Assembly: GCF_026627255.1 (NCBI RefSeq)
Contig: NZ_JAPNLM010000011.1
Span: 1 to 64,000 of the forward strand
DNA from: Streptomyces antarcticus
GTDB lineage: Bacteria > Actinomycetota > Actinomycetes > Streptomycetales > Streptomycetaceae
Length of the DNA: 64,000 bases
Reading direction: 5' to 3'
The position numbers were made by a program, and so were the translations under genes. How positions within the stretch are numbered: position 1 is the first letter of the stretch; each line of letters opens with the position of its first letter. Under the pieces are notes generated by a model. The model had not been told where the DNA came from and did no database searches. It saw only the letters and a program-made list of their open reading frames with translations. Of the stretch, positions 49,501-58,486 are shown piece after piece.

Positions 49501-49572
49501 ACGCTCGCCACGCAGGCCCGCACGTTGCGAGTTACCTACCTCGTGGGCCTGTTCAGATACAGATCGGCCTGT

Positions 49573-50349
49573 TCAGATGCAGATCACGATCTTTCCCCGG
49601 GTGCGTCCGCGCTCGGCGTGCGCGTGGGCATCGGCGATCCGCTCCAGGGGGTAGGCCTGTTCGATACGGGGTGTGTAGCGGCCTTGCCCGCCCAGTTCCG
49701 CCGCCGCGGACAGGAGAGTGGAGTCGTTCACCGCGTCGGCCACATGCGTGCCCAGGCGGTGCCCGCCCGCGTGGTCGGCGACCGTCGCGACGCGCTTCGG
49801 ATCGCCCGCGATCGCGACGAGGTCGTCCAGGGAGCGGAGGCCGCAGTGTCGAGCACGATGTCGACGCCGTGCGGAGCGAGGGTGGTGAGGCGCTGTGCGA
49901 GGCCGGGGCCGTAGGTGGTGGGAACGGCGACGAGAGAGGTGAGGAACTCGTGGTTGCGTTCGCTGGCTGTCCCGATCACGGTGCCGACACCCAGTGCCAC
50001 GGCGATCTCGGCTGCCGCGCTGCCCACGCCTCCGGCGGCGCCCTCGACGAGGAGGGTGCGCCCCGCGAGGGGGCCGAGCGCGTCGAGCCCACGCATCGCG
50101 GTCACGGACGCGAGACCGGCGCCCGCGGCCTGCTCGTCGTTCCACGTGGCGGGGGTGTGCGCCCAGGCCGAGAGGATGAGCAGCTCCGCGGTCGCGCCGG
50201 TGACGCCGCCCAGCCCGAAGACGCGGTCGCCGATGCTCACCCCCTGCACCCCGTCGCCGATCTCGTCGACCACACCGGCGGCGTCGCGCCCGGGAATGGC
50301 GGGCAGCTCCAGGGGAAGCAGCTGGTGCAGGGCAATGCGGGCCTGGGTC
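49573..50349 (-). pseudogene. Zinc-free alcohol dehydrogenase/quinone oxidoreductase fragment
   Basis: The N-terminal about 50 residues are missing; sequence begins ARIALHQLLPLELPAIPGRD, then VVDEIGDGVQGVSIGDRVFG, the nucleotide-binding LLVEGAAGGVGSAAAEIAVA and HGVDIVLDTAA. A one-base deletion near 49831 shifts the frame to LDDLVAIAGDPKRVATVADH and the C-terminus RGKIVICI at 49573. MDR-superfamily NADPH-dependent oxidoreductase. The 5' end is replaced by an IS630 fragment from the other strand. Confidence 0.75.
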
Positions 50350-50607
50350 GCCGAGCAGGACTGGCTCACCCTGGAACGATTACCCGCCTACGCTCCCGAG
50401 CTGAACCCGGTGGAACTGCTGTGGTCCTCGCTCAAGAAGCGTGAACTCGCCAACCTCGCCGGCGACCACCTCGCCGATGTCGCCGACGCGACCGAACAAG
50501 GCATCCGCCGCATCAACAACAACCCCCAACTGCCCTGGTCCTTCCTCACCCACGCTGGCCTGACCATCCACCCACCACACCCACCGAACTTACGAAAGGA
50601 TCAGTAG
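50350..50607 (+). pseudogene. IS630-family transposase, C-terminal fragment
   Basis: Reads AEQDWLTLERLPAYAPELNP, then VELLWSSLKKRELANLAGDH, the end of the DDE endonuclease domain with the catalytic Glu in NPVE, followed by WSFLTHAGL and stop at 50607. Only the last 85 residues remain. Confidence 0.8.
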
Positions 50608-50610
50608 TAG

Positions 50611-52056
50611 CTAAGGCTCGTCCTGGCGGATCAGGGCCGGGTCGCCCCGGTCGCCCGGGCCGGCGCAGGCCGGGGGCAGGTAGGCGTGCAGGGAGCGGGT
50701 TCCCGGGAGCGGGCTCAGGCCATGGGGACGCCAAGCGCGGGCGAACGCCGGAGGCGGTGCGCCGCCGGACATCAGCAGCACCACCGGCCGGCCGCAGGCC
50801 ATCGCCCGGAGTCCGTCGGCGTCGATGCTCCCGTCGTGGCCGGCGACCTGCCGCGAGGAGCAGCCCAGCGCGTACGCCACGCGGACCGCCTCGTGGCCGC
50901 TGACCGTGCAGGGCGGGCGTACGCCGTGCCGGTGCAGTTCCGCGGCGGTGCGCGCGTACGCCGTGCGCACGTCCCGGTAGCGGTCCGCTGCCCGGTGGAG
51001 CACCGCGTACTGGACGGCGAGGTGCCCGGCCAGGGCGACGGCGAGAGCGGCCGCGGCGGGCCGGGGCCACGTCCGGGTGGCGTGCACGAGGACCTGCGCC
51101 GCGGGCAGGGCGAGCAGCGCGTACGCCGGCAGCAGGAAGCGGGGCGCCGCGTACCCGATGAGGAACAGGTACGGCACCGATACGGAGACGGCCGCCGCGG
51201 TGGCCAGCACCAGCGGCCGGCGGCGGCCGCGTGCGACGGCGATCCCGGCCGCGACGGCCACCGGCAGCGCGAACCACCACAGGGCGAGCTCGGGACGGCC
51301 CCACGCCACGTCGCTGCACGGGCGGCACAGCGTACGGCCGGACATGGCCCGCAGCTGGGCGCCGAAGGCGAACTGCCCGCTGAAACCGCCCTGGATCTCC
51401 CCTGCCCGGTGCAGCCGGGCCGCGAGCCCGCCGTAGCGCAGGTACGCCTCCACCACCCACGGCAGCGCGCCCAGCCCGACCCCGGCGGCGAGCGGGAGCA
51501 GCCGGACCGGTGTGCGGACGGCGAGCGCAGCCGCCGCGAGGGGCAGGGCCAGCCAGAACGCGTCGGAGGGGCGCATGAGCGCGACCAGGGCCAGGGCGGC
51601 GGCGAGGCCCGTGTGCGTGCGGCGCGAGGGCGGCAGCAGGAAGCAGGCGACCGCCACGACGGCCCCGTAGGCCACCCAGAGGTTGGGCATGGCCTGCGAG
51701 CCGTAGAGCAGGGTGATCCACAGGCTCGCGAACAGCCCGGCCGCCGTCACCACGACCGCGGGCCGCAGGATCGTCAGCCAGACCCGGAACGACCCGAAGA
51801 GCGCGCCCCCGGAGAGCAGCGCGAACCACACCCGCAGGGCGATCGGGTCCTGGCTGAGCGCGGCGGCGGGGGCGGCCAGGAAGGTGATCCCGCGGGCACG
51901 CGGGGCGCTGAAGAAGGCGGCCGGCACGTACGGGCTGACTTGGCTGGCGTAGACCGCCTCGTCCCATCCGATACCGGACCCGGGTACCACGAGCAGGAGC
52001 TGCACCGCCGTGAAGAGGCAGGCCACCACGGCGAGAGGACGCGTTCCGGAAGCCAT
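50611..52056 (-). CDS. GT-C-like polytopic membrane protein, putative glycosyltransferase
   Basis: About 481 aa with 10-12 hydrophobic segments. After the first helix the loop GIGWDEAVYASQV carries the acidic DE typical of GT-C enzymes that use polyprenyl-phosphate sugars (GT39/GT83/ArnT-like). A later conserved loop is LMRPSDAFWLALPLA. The C-terminal soluble part (residues about 385-481) has TVSGHEAVRVAYALGCSSRQ and GRPVVLLMSGG. No clear ribosome site; ATG 52056 or 52074 are possible starts. Product and acceptor unknown. Intact, in contrast to its surroundings. Confidence 0.6.
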   Translation of the reverse strand: MASGTRPLAVVACLFTAVQLLLVVPGSGIGWDEAVYASQVSPYVPAAFFSAPRARGITFLAAPAAALSQDPIALRVWFALLSGGALFGSFRVWLTILRPAVVVTAAGLFASLWITLLYGSQAMPNLWVAYGAVVAVACFLLPPSRRTHTGLAAALALVALMRPSDAFWLALPLAAAALAVRTPVRLLPLAAGVGLGALPWVVEAYLRYGGLAARLHRAGEIQGGFSGQFAFGAQLRAMSGRTLCRPCSDVAWGRPELALWWFALPVAVAAGIAVARGRRRPLVLATAAAVSVSVPYLFLIGYAAPRFLLPAYALLALPAAQVLVHATRTWPRPAAAALAVALAGHLAVQYAVLHRAADRYRDVRTAYARTAAELHRHGVRPPCTVSGHEAVRVAYALGCSSRQVAGHDGSIDADGLRAMACGRPVVLLMSGGAPPPAFARAWRPHGLSPLPGTRSLHAYLPPACAGPGDRGDPALIRQDEP

Positions 52057-52138
52057 GGGCCCACGCTGCCCCATCCGGCCCCCGCCGGCCCGCCGACGGT
52101 CCGGTGACGGGGCGCCGCGTCCCGCGCGCGGAGCAACG

Positions 52139-52237
52139 AGCGGCCTCGCGGAGGAGCAGAAGTTCGACGGCCACCGCGCGATCCTCTTCACCCCAGCCGG
52201 CCCCGGCGGCCGGCTGCTCCTGCAGACCCGGCGCGTC
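52139..52237 (+). pseudogene. ATP-dependent DNA ligase, short fragment
   Basis: About 32 residues reading LAEEQKFDGHRAILFTPAG, then GGRLLLQTRR. This is motif I (E-x-K-x-DG-x-R), with the adenylated lysine, of LigD/LigC-type ligases, in the Streptomyces form EQKFDGHRA. Nothing else of the gene is present. Confidence 0.5.
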
Positions 52238-52540
52238 CCGGGGCGCTATGACGGCGCCGGGAATCATGGGAACCGCGATCAGCCCGGGCGGCACCGGCGG
52301 CATAGCAAGGCGGGGCCGCCCCCACGCCGGCCGGGCGGCGCGGCACCGTAGCCGGGGCACAGCAAGCCCGGGCTGCGGGTGCCGACCGCACGCGTGCGGC
52401 GCCCCAGCCGTCGGCGCACACGGTCAAGCGGCCGTGCTGGAACTGGAGACACAAGTGGAATTCATGATGCGCAAGCGAGCCGCAGCACTGCTTACCGCGA
52501 CTGCTGTCGGGGGCTTCCCCTTGATCGTGGACACCGGTGG

Positions 52541-52690
52541 CTATGTGGCGGTGGCCAGCGTAGTTGATCGCTGCTCGTAGGCGATCGGGCTGATCTGGCC
52601 GAGGCGGGAGTGCCGGCGGCGGGTGTTGTAGCGGGTCGCCCATCGGAAGGCCGCGAGGCGGGCCTCACGGGCCCCGTTCCACCGTTTCCG
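52541..52690 (-). pseudogene. IS3-family OrfB, C-terminal fragment
   Basis: Reads FRWATRYNTRRRHSRLGQIS, then PIAYEQRSTTLATAT and stop at 52541; the YNTRRRHS..G..SP..YE motif is the standard IS3 OrfB tail. The catalytic core is absent. Confidence 0.75.
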
Positions 52691-52699
52691 TCCCTGGAG

Positions 52700-53030
52700 C
52701 GCCGGTTGACGCCGAGCTGTTCCAGCGCCTTCGCCCGGTCGCCGAGGTCCAGGTCCCGGGGCACGCTCAACACCTCGGTCAGCGGACCCCAGGAACGCCC
52801 CGCGTCCGCACTCGCGGGCGGCGCCTGCGGTCCCCGGAGCGGGGGCGGCGGTCGCCACCGGGCCGGCCGCGGGTGCGGCGGCCGCGGTGATGACGGCAGC
52901 GACGGCCTGGTCACGCCTGCTTCGGCCGCGTGCGCGCCGAGGAGGAACCGGGCGCCGTCGATACCGCAGGCGTCGAGCCGGCCCATCGCGGCCGCCATGT
53001 CCGGCCAGGCCGGGGAGGCCAGGATCACGT
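52700..53030 (-). pseudogene. Fragment of dispersed unknown family, copy 1
   Basis: The minus strand reads VILASPAWPDMAAAMGRLDA, GIDGARFLLGAHAAEAGV, an Ala/Pro-rich linker, then SWGPLTEVLSVPRDL and LDLGDRAKALEQLGVN. It is cut at 52700 by the IS3 tail. The block WGPLTE-x-LDLG-x-R-x-ALEQLGV recurs at 56381 and 63072 on the same strand. It vaguely recalls the C-terminal part of large plasmid mobilisation proteins, but I cannot verify that. Confidence 0.5.
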
Positions 53031-53034
53031 CGCG

Positions 53035-53685
53035 TACTACGCCCCCAGCATCCGCAAGTACTCCGGCGACGGACACCGCCTGACCGGCACCACCTATGGC
53101 CGCGCCCTCTTCGGGGCCTCCGCGGGTCGCCCCGACCAGTGGCCGGCTGTCGTGGAGACCCTCCGCGTGGATCCGGACTCCAAGCGGGCCGTCATCCAGA
53201 TCTTCCGCGGCGAGGAACTCCAAGTCCCCGGCAACCCGGACGTGTCCTGCACCCTCGGCCTGCAGTTCCTGCTGTGCGAAGGCGCACTGCACGGGGTCGG
53301 GTTCATGCGGGCCAACGACGTCTACCGCGGCATGACCAGCGACGTCTTCTCCTTCACCTTCCTTCAGGGGATGCTCGCCCGCGAACTCGGCGTCCCCCTC
53401 GGCTCGTACGTCCACCAGGTCGGCTCCCTCCACCTCTACGACCCCGACCACGCCCGGGCCCTGGAAGTCCTCGCCGACCCGGCCTCTTACGAGCCCGCCG
53501 CATGGGCCTTCCCGTCCATGCCGGAGGGCGACAACTGGCCGTACGTACGAGAGGTCCTGGCCGTGGAGGAGCAACTGCGCACCGGCCGGCACCAGCTCGC
53601 CGCCGATCCGCGCACCCACGGCCTTCCCGAGTACTGGAGCCAGGTCCTGGTCCTCTTCGAAATCCACCGCCGCATTGGTGACCGC
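53035..53685 (+). pseudogene. Thymidylate synthase-like fragment
   Basis: Reads YYAPSIRKYSGDGHRLTGTT, YGRALFG, AVIQIFRGEELQVPGNPDVS then CTLGLQFLL (Cys at the ThyA active-site position), FMRANDVYRGMTSDVFSFTF and LGSYVHQVGSLHLY (the typical G-S-x-H-L-Y near the C-terminus). The start is missing and the end runs into an antisense DUF3052 fragment. It belongs to the ThyA superfamily; such divergent copies occur in nucleoside-antibiotic or phage contexts, but neither is visible here. Confidence 0.65.
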
Positions 53686-53817
53686 TTCGATCGACGAGCG
53701 CAGCTCCTCGTCGGTGTCCTCGTCCCAGCCGATCTTCTGGACGACTTGACCCGGCTTGAAGCCGAGCCGTTCCGCAGGGCTCCGCTCGGATGGCGCTCGT
53801 CCTGCAGTTGCTGACAC
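53676..53817 (-). pseudogene. DUF3052 protein, N-terminal fragment
   Basis: GTG at 53817 preceded by AAAGGAGTCGCAG. Reads RSPAERLGFKPGQVVQKIGW, then DEDTDEELRSSIEAVT, the start of the small acidic actinobacterial DUF3052 proteins (about 140 aa). It ends near 53676 at the junction with the thymidylate synthase-like fragment. Confidence 0.65.
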
Positions 53818-54639
53818 CTGCGACTCCTTTCATCTCCGACATCACGAAGGGGGATGGCGCTCCCGGAACGGCAGCAGCTCTCACCGACACCGATCACGCC
53901 GCATCGCTCCGGGCAACTCACCTCCTGGATCGATGCCTGTCCCACGACTCCGGAGACCTCTCCGTGACGGCCCACCGCGGTTCGCCGCACACGCCGGCCA
54001 CGTACGCGGCCTCCACCCGTCAAGAGAGCAACTACCGCTCGCCCCCGGCAAGGGCCAACTCCTCAACGAGGTCGGCACGCTCGACACCGCCGTCATCATC
54101 GGCCCGAGCTCACAAGCTCCGCCGCGCGCCGCACGCGCTCCCCGATGCCGGTATCGGGGATTGGGTCATGACGGGCACCTCTCCGTTCTGGACTCCTCCC
54201 CCGGACGGTACTCCCCACGAGCGGCCTGCGGATGCGCCAACTACCCAACAGGGGCAGCCTCTACGTCCGCAAGACGTCTCCGCGCAACGCCGCCGACTTG
54301 AGCTCCAAGATCACAATGTTCGACCGTCGAAGACGTCCTCTGAGGCCTACCCCGTACGGTCGAGAACGGTGCAGCAAGAGCTTCCTGGACCTCGGCGAGT
54401 TCCTGCCACTGGATTCCGATGAATGAGGCTGGTGCGTTCGGTCAGCTTCTGGGCGTGGCTGAGGGCTCGCTGGCCGCGCTGGTTGCTGCTGAACAACCGG
54501 AACCATTCAGTTGGCCAGTTGTGGAGGGTGTGCGCCCACACCCTCCACCCGGCCGACCTCGCTGTGAGTCCCTTGTGTCACTATTCGGACGTGTCCCAGG
54601 GGAGTGGGCCGCGGTCTGCTGATTGCCAGGGGGTTGGGG
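53818..54639. other. Stretch without a recognisable gene
   Basis: Plus frames give protein-like pieces (LAPGKGQLLNEVGTLDTAVI near 54030-54090; RGSLYVRKTSPRNAADLSSK near 54250-54310) and the minus strand near 54440-54540 reads VWAHTLHNWPTEWFRLFSSN. They do not join into a gene and I recognise none. Confidence 0.4.
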
Positions 54640-55740
54640 ATGGGTGCGGGCATGGAGCCGAACGGTTCGTCGAGGTCCGACGAGGAGTGGGAGCGGTTTC
54701 TGCGTGAGTCAGTGGCAGGTGCTGCCGACGCGCCGAAGGAGCCGTCGGCGCGGGCCCGCGACGTGGCGAAGCGACTGCCTGCCGAGCCCGGCGTTGGCCC
54801 GGAGGGCTGGCGCAGCTATACGCCCGTGCGGCCCAGGCGGCACCCCGGCTGGTACGTGGTCGGGCTGCTGGCCTCGCTGGTGCTGCTGGTGGTGGCGCTG
54901 GCGCCGGGGCGGATCGTGGACCTGTTCGCCGGCGAGGGGCCTGACTCCGCGCCGCTGACGGCCGAGACGTCCCGCCCGACCCGGGTACCCCCGGCGGATG
55001 CGGCCCAACGCCCCACCATGGACGAGCCGTTCCGCGGCTCACCGGCGGCGGGCTGGGCGGCCGGAGAGGCGGGGATCACCGTGCCGGATGCCGGGGCGGT
55101 CGGTTGGATGAGTGCGGCCCAGGTCGAGCGGGCTCTCGCCCGCAGCCGGGACTTCCTCGTCGCGTCCAGCCTGGACCACGGGGTGTTGCGGGGCGAGCGC
55201 CCCGAGAAGGCGATCGCACTGATCAACCCGCACCAAAGGGACGTCCGAGAGCTTCTGGACATCGCATTCCGAACCCCGAGCGAGAAGAACGATCCCCTCC
55301 TCCTGTTCAGCCGCTTCCAGACTTCCCGCTCCCAGCTGGTCGGCGACGTCGTGAAGACCCGGGGCAGGCTCACCTACCAGGAGGGCGAGCGTGGCGCACT
55401 CCAGGTGACCGCCGACGTCACCTTCGTCTACCCGGTCACCCGCGCGGACGCGGGCGGCGAGGACGAGATCGTTCGCACGATTGTGCGCCGCGAGCTGGTC
55501 CTGAGCTGGGACGACCCTGACAAGGTGATCACGGAGCCGGGCACCTTCTCGATCATCTCGTACAAGTACGACATGACCAATGGCGGCTGCGGCACCCCCA
55601 CGGGTTACCTCACCCCGCCCTTCGGCGCGGACCGCCAGGCGAACGAGACCGGCACGAAGATCGATCCGTACGACCGCAGCGCACCAGTCGGGCAAGGCGA
55701 GTCCCCCGTAGACGAGTGCGGGAAGGCAACGCGCTCCTAA
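54640..55740 (+). CDS. Conserved single-pass membrane protein
   Basis: 366 aa from ATG at 54640 (CAGGGGGTTGGGG upstream). Cytoplasmic N-terminus of about 65 residues (SDEEWERFLRESVAGAADAP), one membrane helix (WYVVGLLASLVLLVVALAPG), then an extracellular domain with DFLVASSLDHGVLRGERPEK, DPLLLFSRFQTSRSQLVGDV and a Cys pair late in the protein. The layout is that of Streptomyces hypothetical proteins of unknown role. It is intact and separate from its neighbours, with 900 bases of mostly decayed sequence downstream. Confidence 0.7.
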   Translation: MGAGMEPNGSSRSDEEWERFLRESVAGAADAPKEPSARARDVAKRLPAEPGVGPEGWRSYTPVRPRRHPGWYVVGLLASLVLLVVALAPGRIVDLFAGEGPDSAPLTAETSRPTRVPPADAAQRPTMDEPFRGSPAAGWAAGEAGITVPDAGAVGWMSAAQVERALARSRDFLVASSLDHGVLRGERPEKAIALINPHQRDVRELLDIAFRTPSEKNDPLLLFSRFQTSRSQLVGDVVKTRGRLTYQEGERGALQVTADVTFVYPVTRADAGGEDEIVRTIVRRELVLSWDDPDKVITEPGTFSIISYKYDMTNGGCGTPTGYLTPPFGADRQANETGTKIDPYDRSAPVGQGESPVDECGKATRS

Positions 55741-55859
55741 CGAGCTCGTGCATGGTTGGCGGTGGAACGTCGGGAGGTGTGGCCGGGGCCCCCCACTTGT
55801 CCCTTCCACCACGCGATTCCCCTATACGGGAACGATGTATCACCCCGGACCCCGGCGTT

Positions 55860-56381
55860 CCCAGATCCGGGACGGGAGCGGGAGCGGTTACCTGCTCCGG
55901 CCCGACCTCCCTCCGTCTCGGCGCGGCCTGCTGCCGGTGCGCAGGGACCGCCAGTGCGGCGGGGGCGGCCGGCGACACCATCGGCGTGGTCGTCAAGGCT
56001 ACGTCGAGGGGGGTGGTGAGGGCCAGGTGGGTGGTCAGGACCATGCGGCGGGCGAACTCGCCGGGTGTGCCCAAGCGCCAGGAGGCGTCACGGTTCAGTC
56101 GGGCCAGGTGTACGCCGACGGCCGGCCGGGCCTTCGCTCTCGCCAAACTGCTGCGGCCGGGTGGCCAGCGGCGGCCACGGGCGGGATCCCACCAGCAGGC
56201 CGCCGTTCCGCTCGCCCGGGACACCGTTGACCATCGCAACGATCCGCGCGTGGTCCGCCGGGCGGACACCGAGCTGCTCCAGAGCCCTGTCCCGGACACC
56301 GAGGTCGAGGTTGCGGTTACGGGAGGGCAGGCCCTCGGTCAGCGGACCCCAGTAACGGCGCGCGTCCTCGGAAACCACCAC
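55860..56381 (-). pseudogene. Fragment of dispersed unknown family, copy 2
   Basis: The minus strand reads YWGPLTEGLPSRNRN, LDLGVRDRALEQLGVR, ARIVAMVNGVPGERNGGLLV, GSRPWPPLA; after a frame change VGVHLARLNRDASWRLGTPG, EFARRMVLTTHLALTTPLDV and VPAHRQQAAPRRR. It is the longest copy and links the block of copies 1 and 3 to the block seen in copy 4. At least one frameshift (about 56165). Confidence 0.5.
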
Positions 56382-56464
56382 CGGGGCGGGCGCCGGAGCC
56401 GGGGCTGGGGCCGTGGGTCGGGTCGGCGTGCGCGTGCCTGCGGACGACGACGCCGGTGCCGCGC

Positions 56465-56530
56465 CTGCGCCGTAAAGCCGAACGCTTCCTCGCCTGCACC
56501 CTCATCTGCCACCGCAGACTCGCCAAATGA
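56465..56530 (+). pseudogene. IS5-family transposase tail and right end
   Basis: The last 21 codons LRRKAERFLACTLICHRRLA-K match the C-terminus of the IS B transposase at 7330-7404 (ERKAEHFLA...ALICHRRLTK). GATGACGTCTACGT just after the stop resembles that element's right end (AAACGACCTCTAC). Everything else of the IS is gone. Confidence 0.6.
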
Positions 56531-56708
56531 GATGACGTCTACGTAAGTGCGGCCCTTCTGTTGAACGGAACGGCGCCGTGATGCGGTCGCCGCTCCTGCC
56601 CAGGCGGTGTGGCGTGCGGAAGTTGGACAACGGCGCATGAATCGGTGTCAACGTGACTGCCTCTCCACCGCGTTGTCAGGAGGGAGACGGACAACTACCG
56701 GAGGAAAC

Positions 56709-57251
56709 ATGGATCCAGCCACGCAGAAGGAGTTCGCCGATTTCGTGCGGGGGCGATGGGTGCCGCTGATCCGGTTCGCCCACAGCCTCACGCTGGACGA
56801 GGGCAGGGCCGAGGACCTGGTACAGGAGAGCCTGGTCCGTTTGTGGAAGGTGTGGCCACGGCTGCGCCAGGAACAGCCCGATGCCTATGCCCGGCGGATT
56901 CTCGTCAATCTCGCGATCTCCTCCCGCCGCCGCCGGTGGTGGGGTGAGAAGGCCACCGCGTACGTGCCCGACCTGCCGGAGAACGCAGTGGCGGGCCCCG
57001 GCGCCGCCATCGGTGACCGCGACCTGCTGCGTCGGGCGCTCGGCCGGCTCCCGGCGAAGCAACGCGTGATCGTGGTTCTCCGGTACGTCGAGGACCTGCC
57101 GGAGCGGGAGGTCGCCGAGATCCTCGGCTGCTCGACCGGCACGGTCAAATCACAGGCGTCCCGGGGACTGGCCCGGCTCCGCGAACTCCCCCTGTTCAAC
57201 GATTCCGCCCTGCCGGTTCCGGCAACCTCCACGCTAGGAGCGACCGCCTGA
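56709..57251 (+). CDS. ECF sigma factor, SigE family
   Basis: 180 aa from ATG at 56709 (GGAGGAAAC RBS). Sigma region 2: FVRGRWVPLIRFAHSLTLDE, AEDLVQESLVRLWKVWPRL, and the -10-binding YARRILVNLAISSRRRRWWG. Region 4: LGRLPAKQRVIVVLRYVEDL, PEREVAEILGCSTGTVKSQA. This is the SigE-type (actinobacterial) ECF group often paired with a membrane partner. The next gene overlaps its stop and is probably that partner. Confidence 0.9.
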   Translation: MDPATQKEFADFVRGRWVPLIRFAHSLTLDEGRAEDLVQESLVRLWKVWPRLRQEQPDAYARRILVNLAISSRRRRWWGEKATAYVPDLPENAVAGPGAAIGDRDLLRRALGRLPAKQRVIVVLRYVEDLPEREVAEILGCSTGTVKSQASRGLARLRELPLFNDSALPVPATSTLGATA

Positions 57252-58144
57252 TGCCCAGCACCGAAGACCTTCTGAAGGACGCCGTGGGGAACCTCCCCAC
57301 CACATACCTCCCGCCCCACGACCCATACCAGAGGGTCGCCGAGGGGGTACGGCGACGCCGCAACCGTAGGCGGCTGTCGGCCGCCGGGGCCGGGGCGGTC
57401 GTGGCCGCCCTGGCCGTGTCCCTCCCGTTGCTGCTTCCCGCCCGGGCGCCGGACGGTACGGGCGCGTCCGGCGTGGCCGCACCGCCGGCAGCCATCGACG
57501 CAGGCACCCCGCTACCCGGATACGACGCGGTGCCGGACGGAACTGTGTACAAGGTGGCCGCTGGTACGCACCGGGGCGTCGATTGGACCGCCGGCTCGGT
57601 TGCGGGGAAGGAGGGCCAGTCCTGCCTCGTCTCGCGCAACGTGCTGCTCGGCGAGATCGCCGCCTGTTTCACCGAGGCCGACGGGGTACGGCGCGTCCAC
57701 TGGGCCGCGACCCAGCCGTACGATGACGAGCAGTTCGCCGTCGTAGGCATCGCACCACGGTCGGCGGCGTCCGTGCGGGTCACCCTCGCCGACGGCTCCG
57801 TGACACAGGCCCCCGCCGTGACCACCCCCACCTCGGGAGCCGTCCGGTTCTTCACCGTGCTGGTACCCGCGACCACTCGCCAGGACGTCAACGTCCAGGC
57901 ACTCGACGCGGCAGGCAAGCCCCTCGGCGGCCCCGTCGCCGTGGACTCCAAAGCGAGCTTCAGAAACAGCGTCCCGCCCTTCTGCCCGACCGGCGGGGCC
58001 CACCCCGAGGACGGACCCACGGGGAACAACAGCCAGGCCCCGGCCATCGGCGATGTCACGACCGGCGTCCCCTGCGGTGTTCCTTGGACATACATGCGTG
58101 CGTCCGTCCCCTCGCCTGGCGCCAGTCCAACACCCGCCAAGTAG
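57251..58144 (+). CDS. Membrane protein partner of the sigma factor
   Basis: 297 aa. ATG 57251 overlaps the sigma stop (TGATG). A cytoplasmic N-terminus of about 40 residues with a basic patch (RRRRNRRRLSAAG) precedes one membrane helix (AVVAALAVSLPLLLPA). The extracellular part is Thr/Ala/Gly-rich with a beta-like domain and Cys residues (SCLVSRN, IAACFTEADG, FCPTGG). Short N-terminal domains of this kind occupy the place of anti-sigma factors in the SigE group, though no zinc-type anti-sigma motif is seen. Anti-sigma or sensor role inferred from coupling. Confidence 0.7.
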   Translation: MPSTEDLLKDAVGNLPTTYLPPHDPYQRVAEGVRRRRNRRRLSAAGAGAVVAALAVSLPLLLPARAPDGTGASGVAAPPAAIDAGTPLPGYDAVPDGTVYKVAAGTHRGVDWTAGSVAGKEGQSCLVSRNVLLGEIAACFTEADGVRRVHWAATQPYDDEQFAVVGIAPRSAASVRVTLADGSVTQAPAVTTPTSGAVRFFTVLVPATTRQDVNVQALDAAGKPLGGPVAVDSKASFRNSVPPFCPTGGAHPEDGPTGNNSQAPAIGDVTTGVPCGVPWTYMRASVPSPGASPTPAK

Positions 58145-58257
58145 AAACGCGCTCTGCAAACCGCCGAGCGGCCGCGTGCCAGGTGCGTGCCACAAGGGGC
58201 GGGGCCGCCGAGGTCGCTCGGGGGCGGGGCAAGGCCTGTCCAGGGAACTCACCAGGG

Positions 58258-58365
58258 TCAGCCCGTTTTGATCGCGCAGGTCAGGTAGAGGTCGACGCGG
58301 TCGCGAGCGCTGAACAGCTCGCGGGCGGCGAGGTGCTGGATGCGGCCGATGCGGTATGAACGTGC
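58258..58365 (-). pseudogene. Tail fragment resembling PucR/CdaR-type regulators
   Basis: Reads SYRIGRIQHLAARELFSARD, then RVDLYLTCAIKTG and stop at 58258. PucR-type HTH proteins end with a similar YRL-RIE-LTG-DL---DR-L-L pattern. Only about 35 residues remain, so the identity is tentative. Confidence 0.35.
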
Positions 58366-58405
58366 AGGACGACTGACCCAGCGACACACCGGAAGCGGCC
58401 CGGCT

Positions 58406-58449
58406 ATGCGCCCAGGGCGGCCCCACTCCTGGGGCCGCCCTGGGCGCAT
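58406..58449. terminator. Very strong stem-loop terminator
   Basis: A perfect 20-bp stem (58406-58425 with 58430-58449) around a 4-nt loop CTCC, 260 bases past the sigma operon and before an IS3 relic. It is the longest perfect hairpin I found in the window. Confidence 0.85.
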
Positions 58450-58486
58450 GGGCCCTTCCCCGTGAAGGTGGGCGCGCGGATATTGA

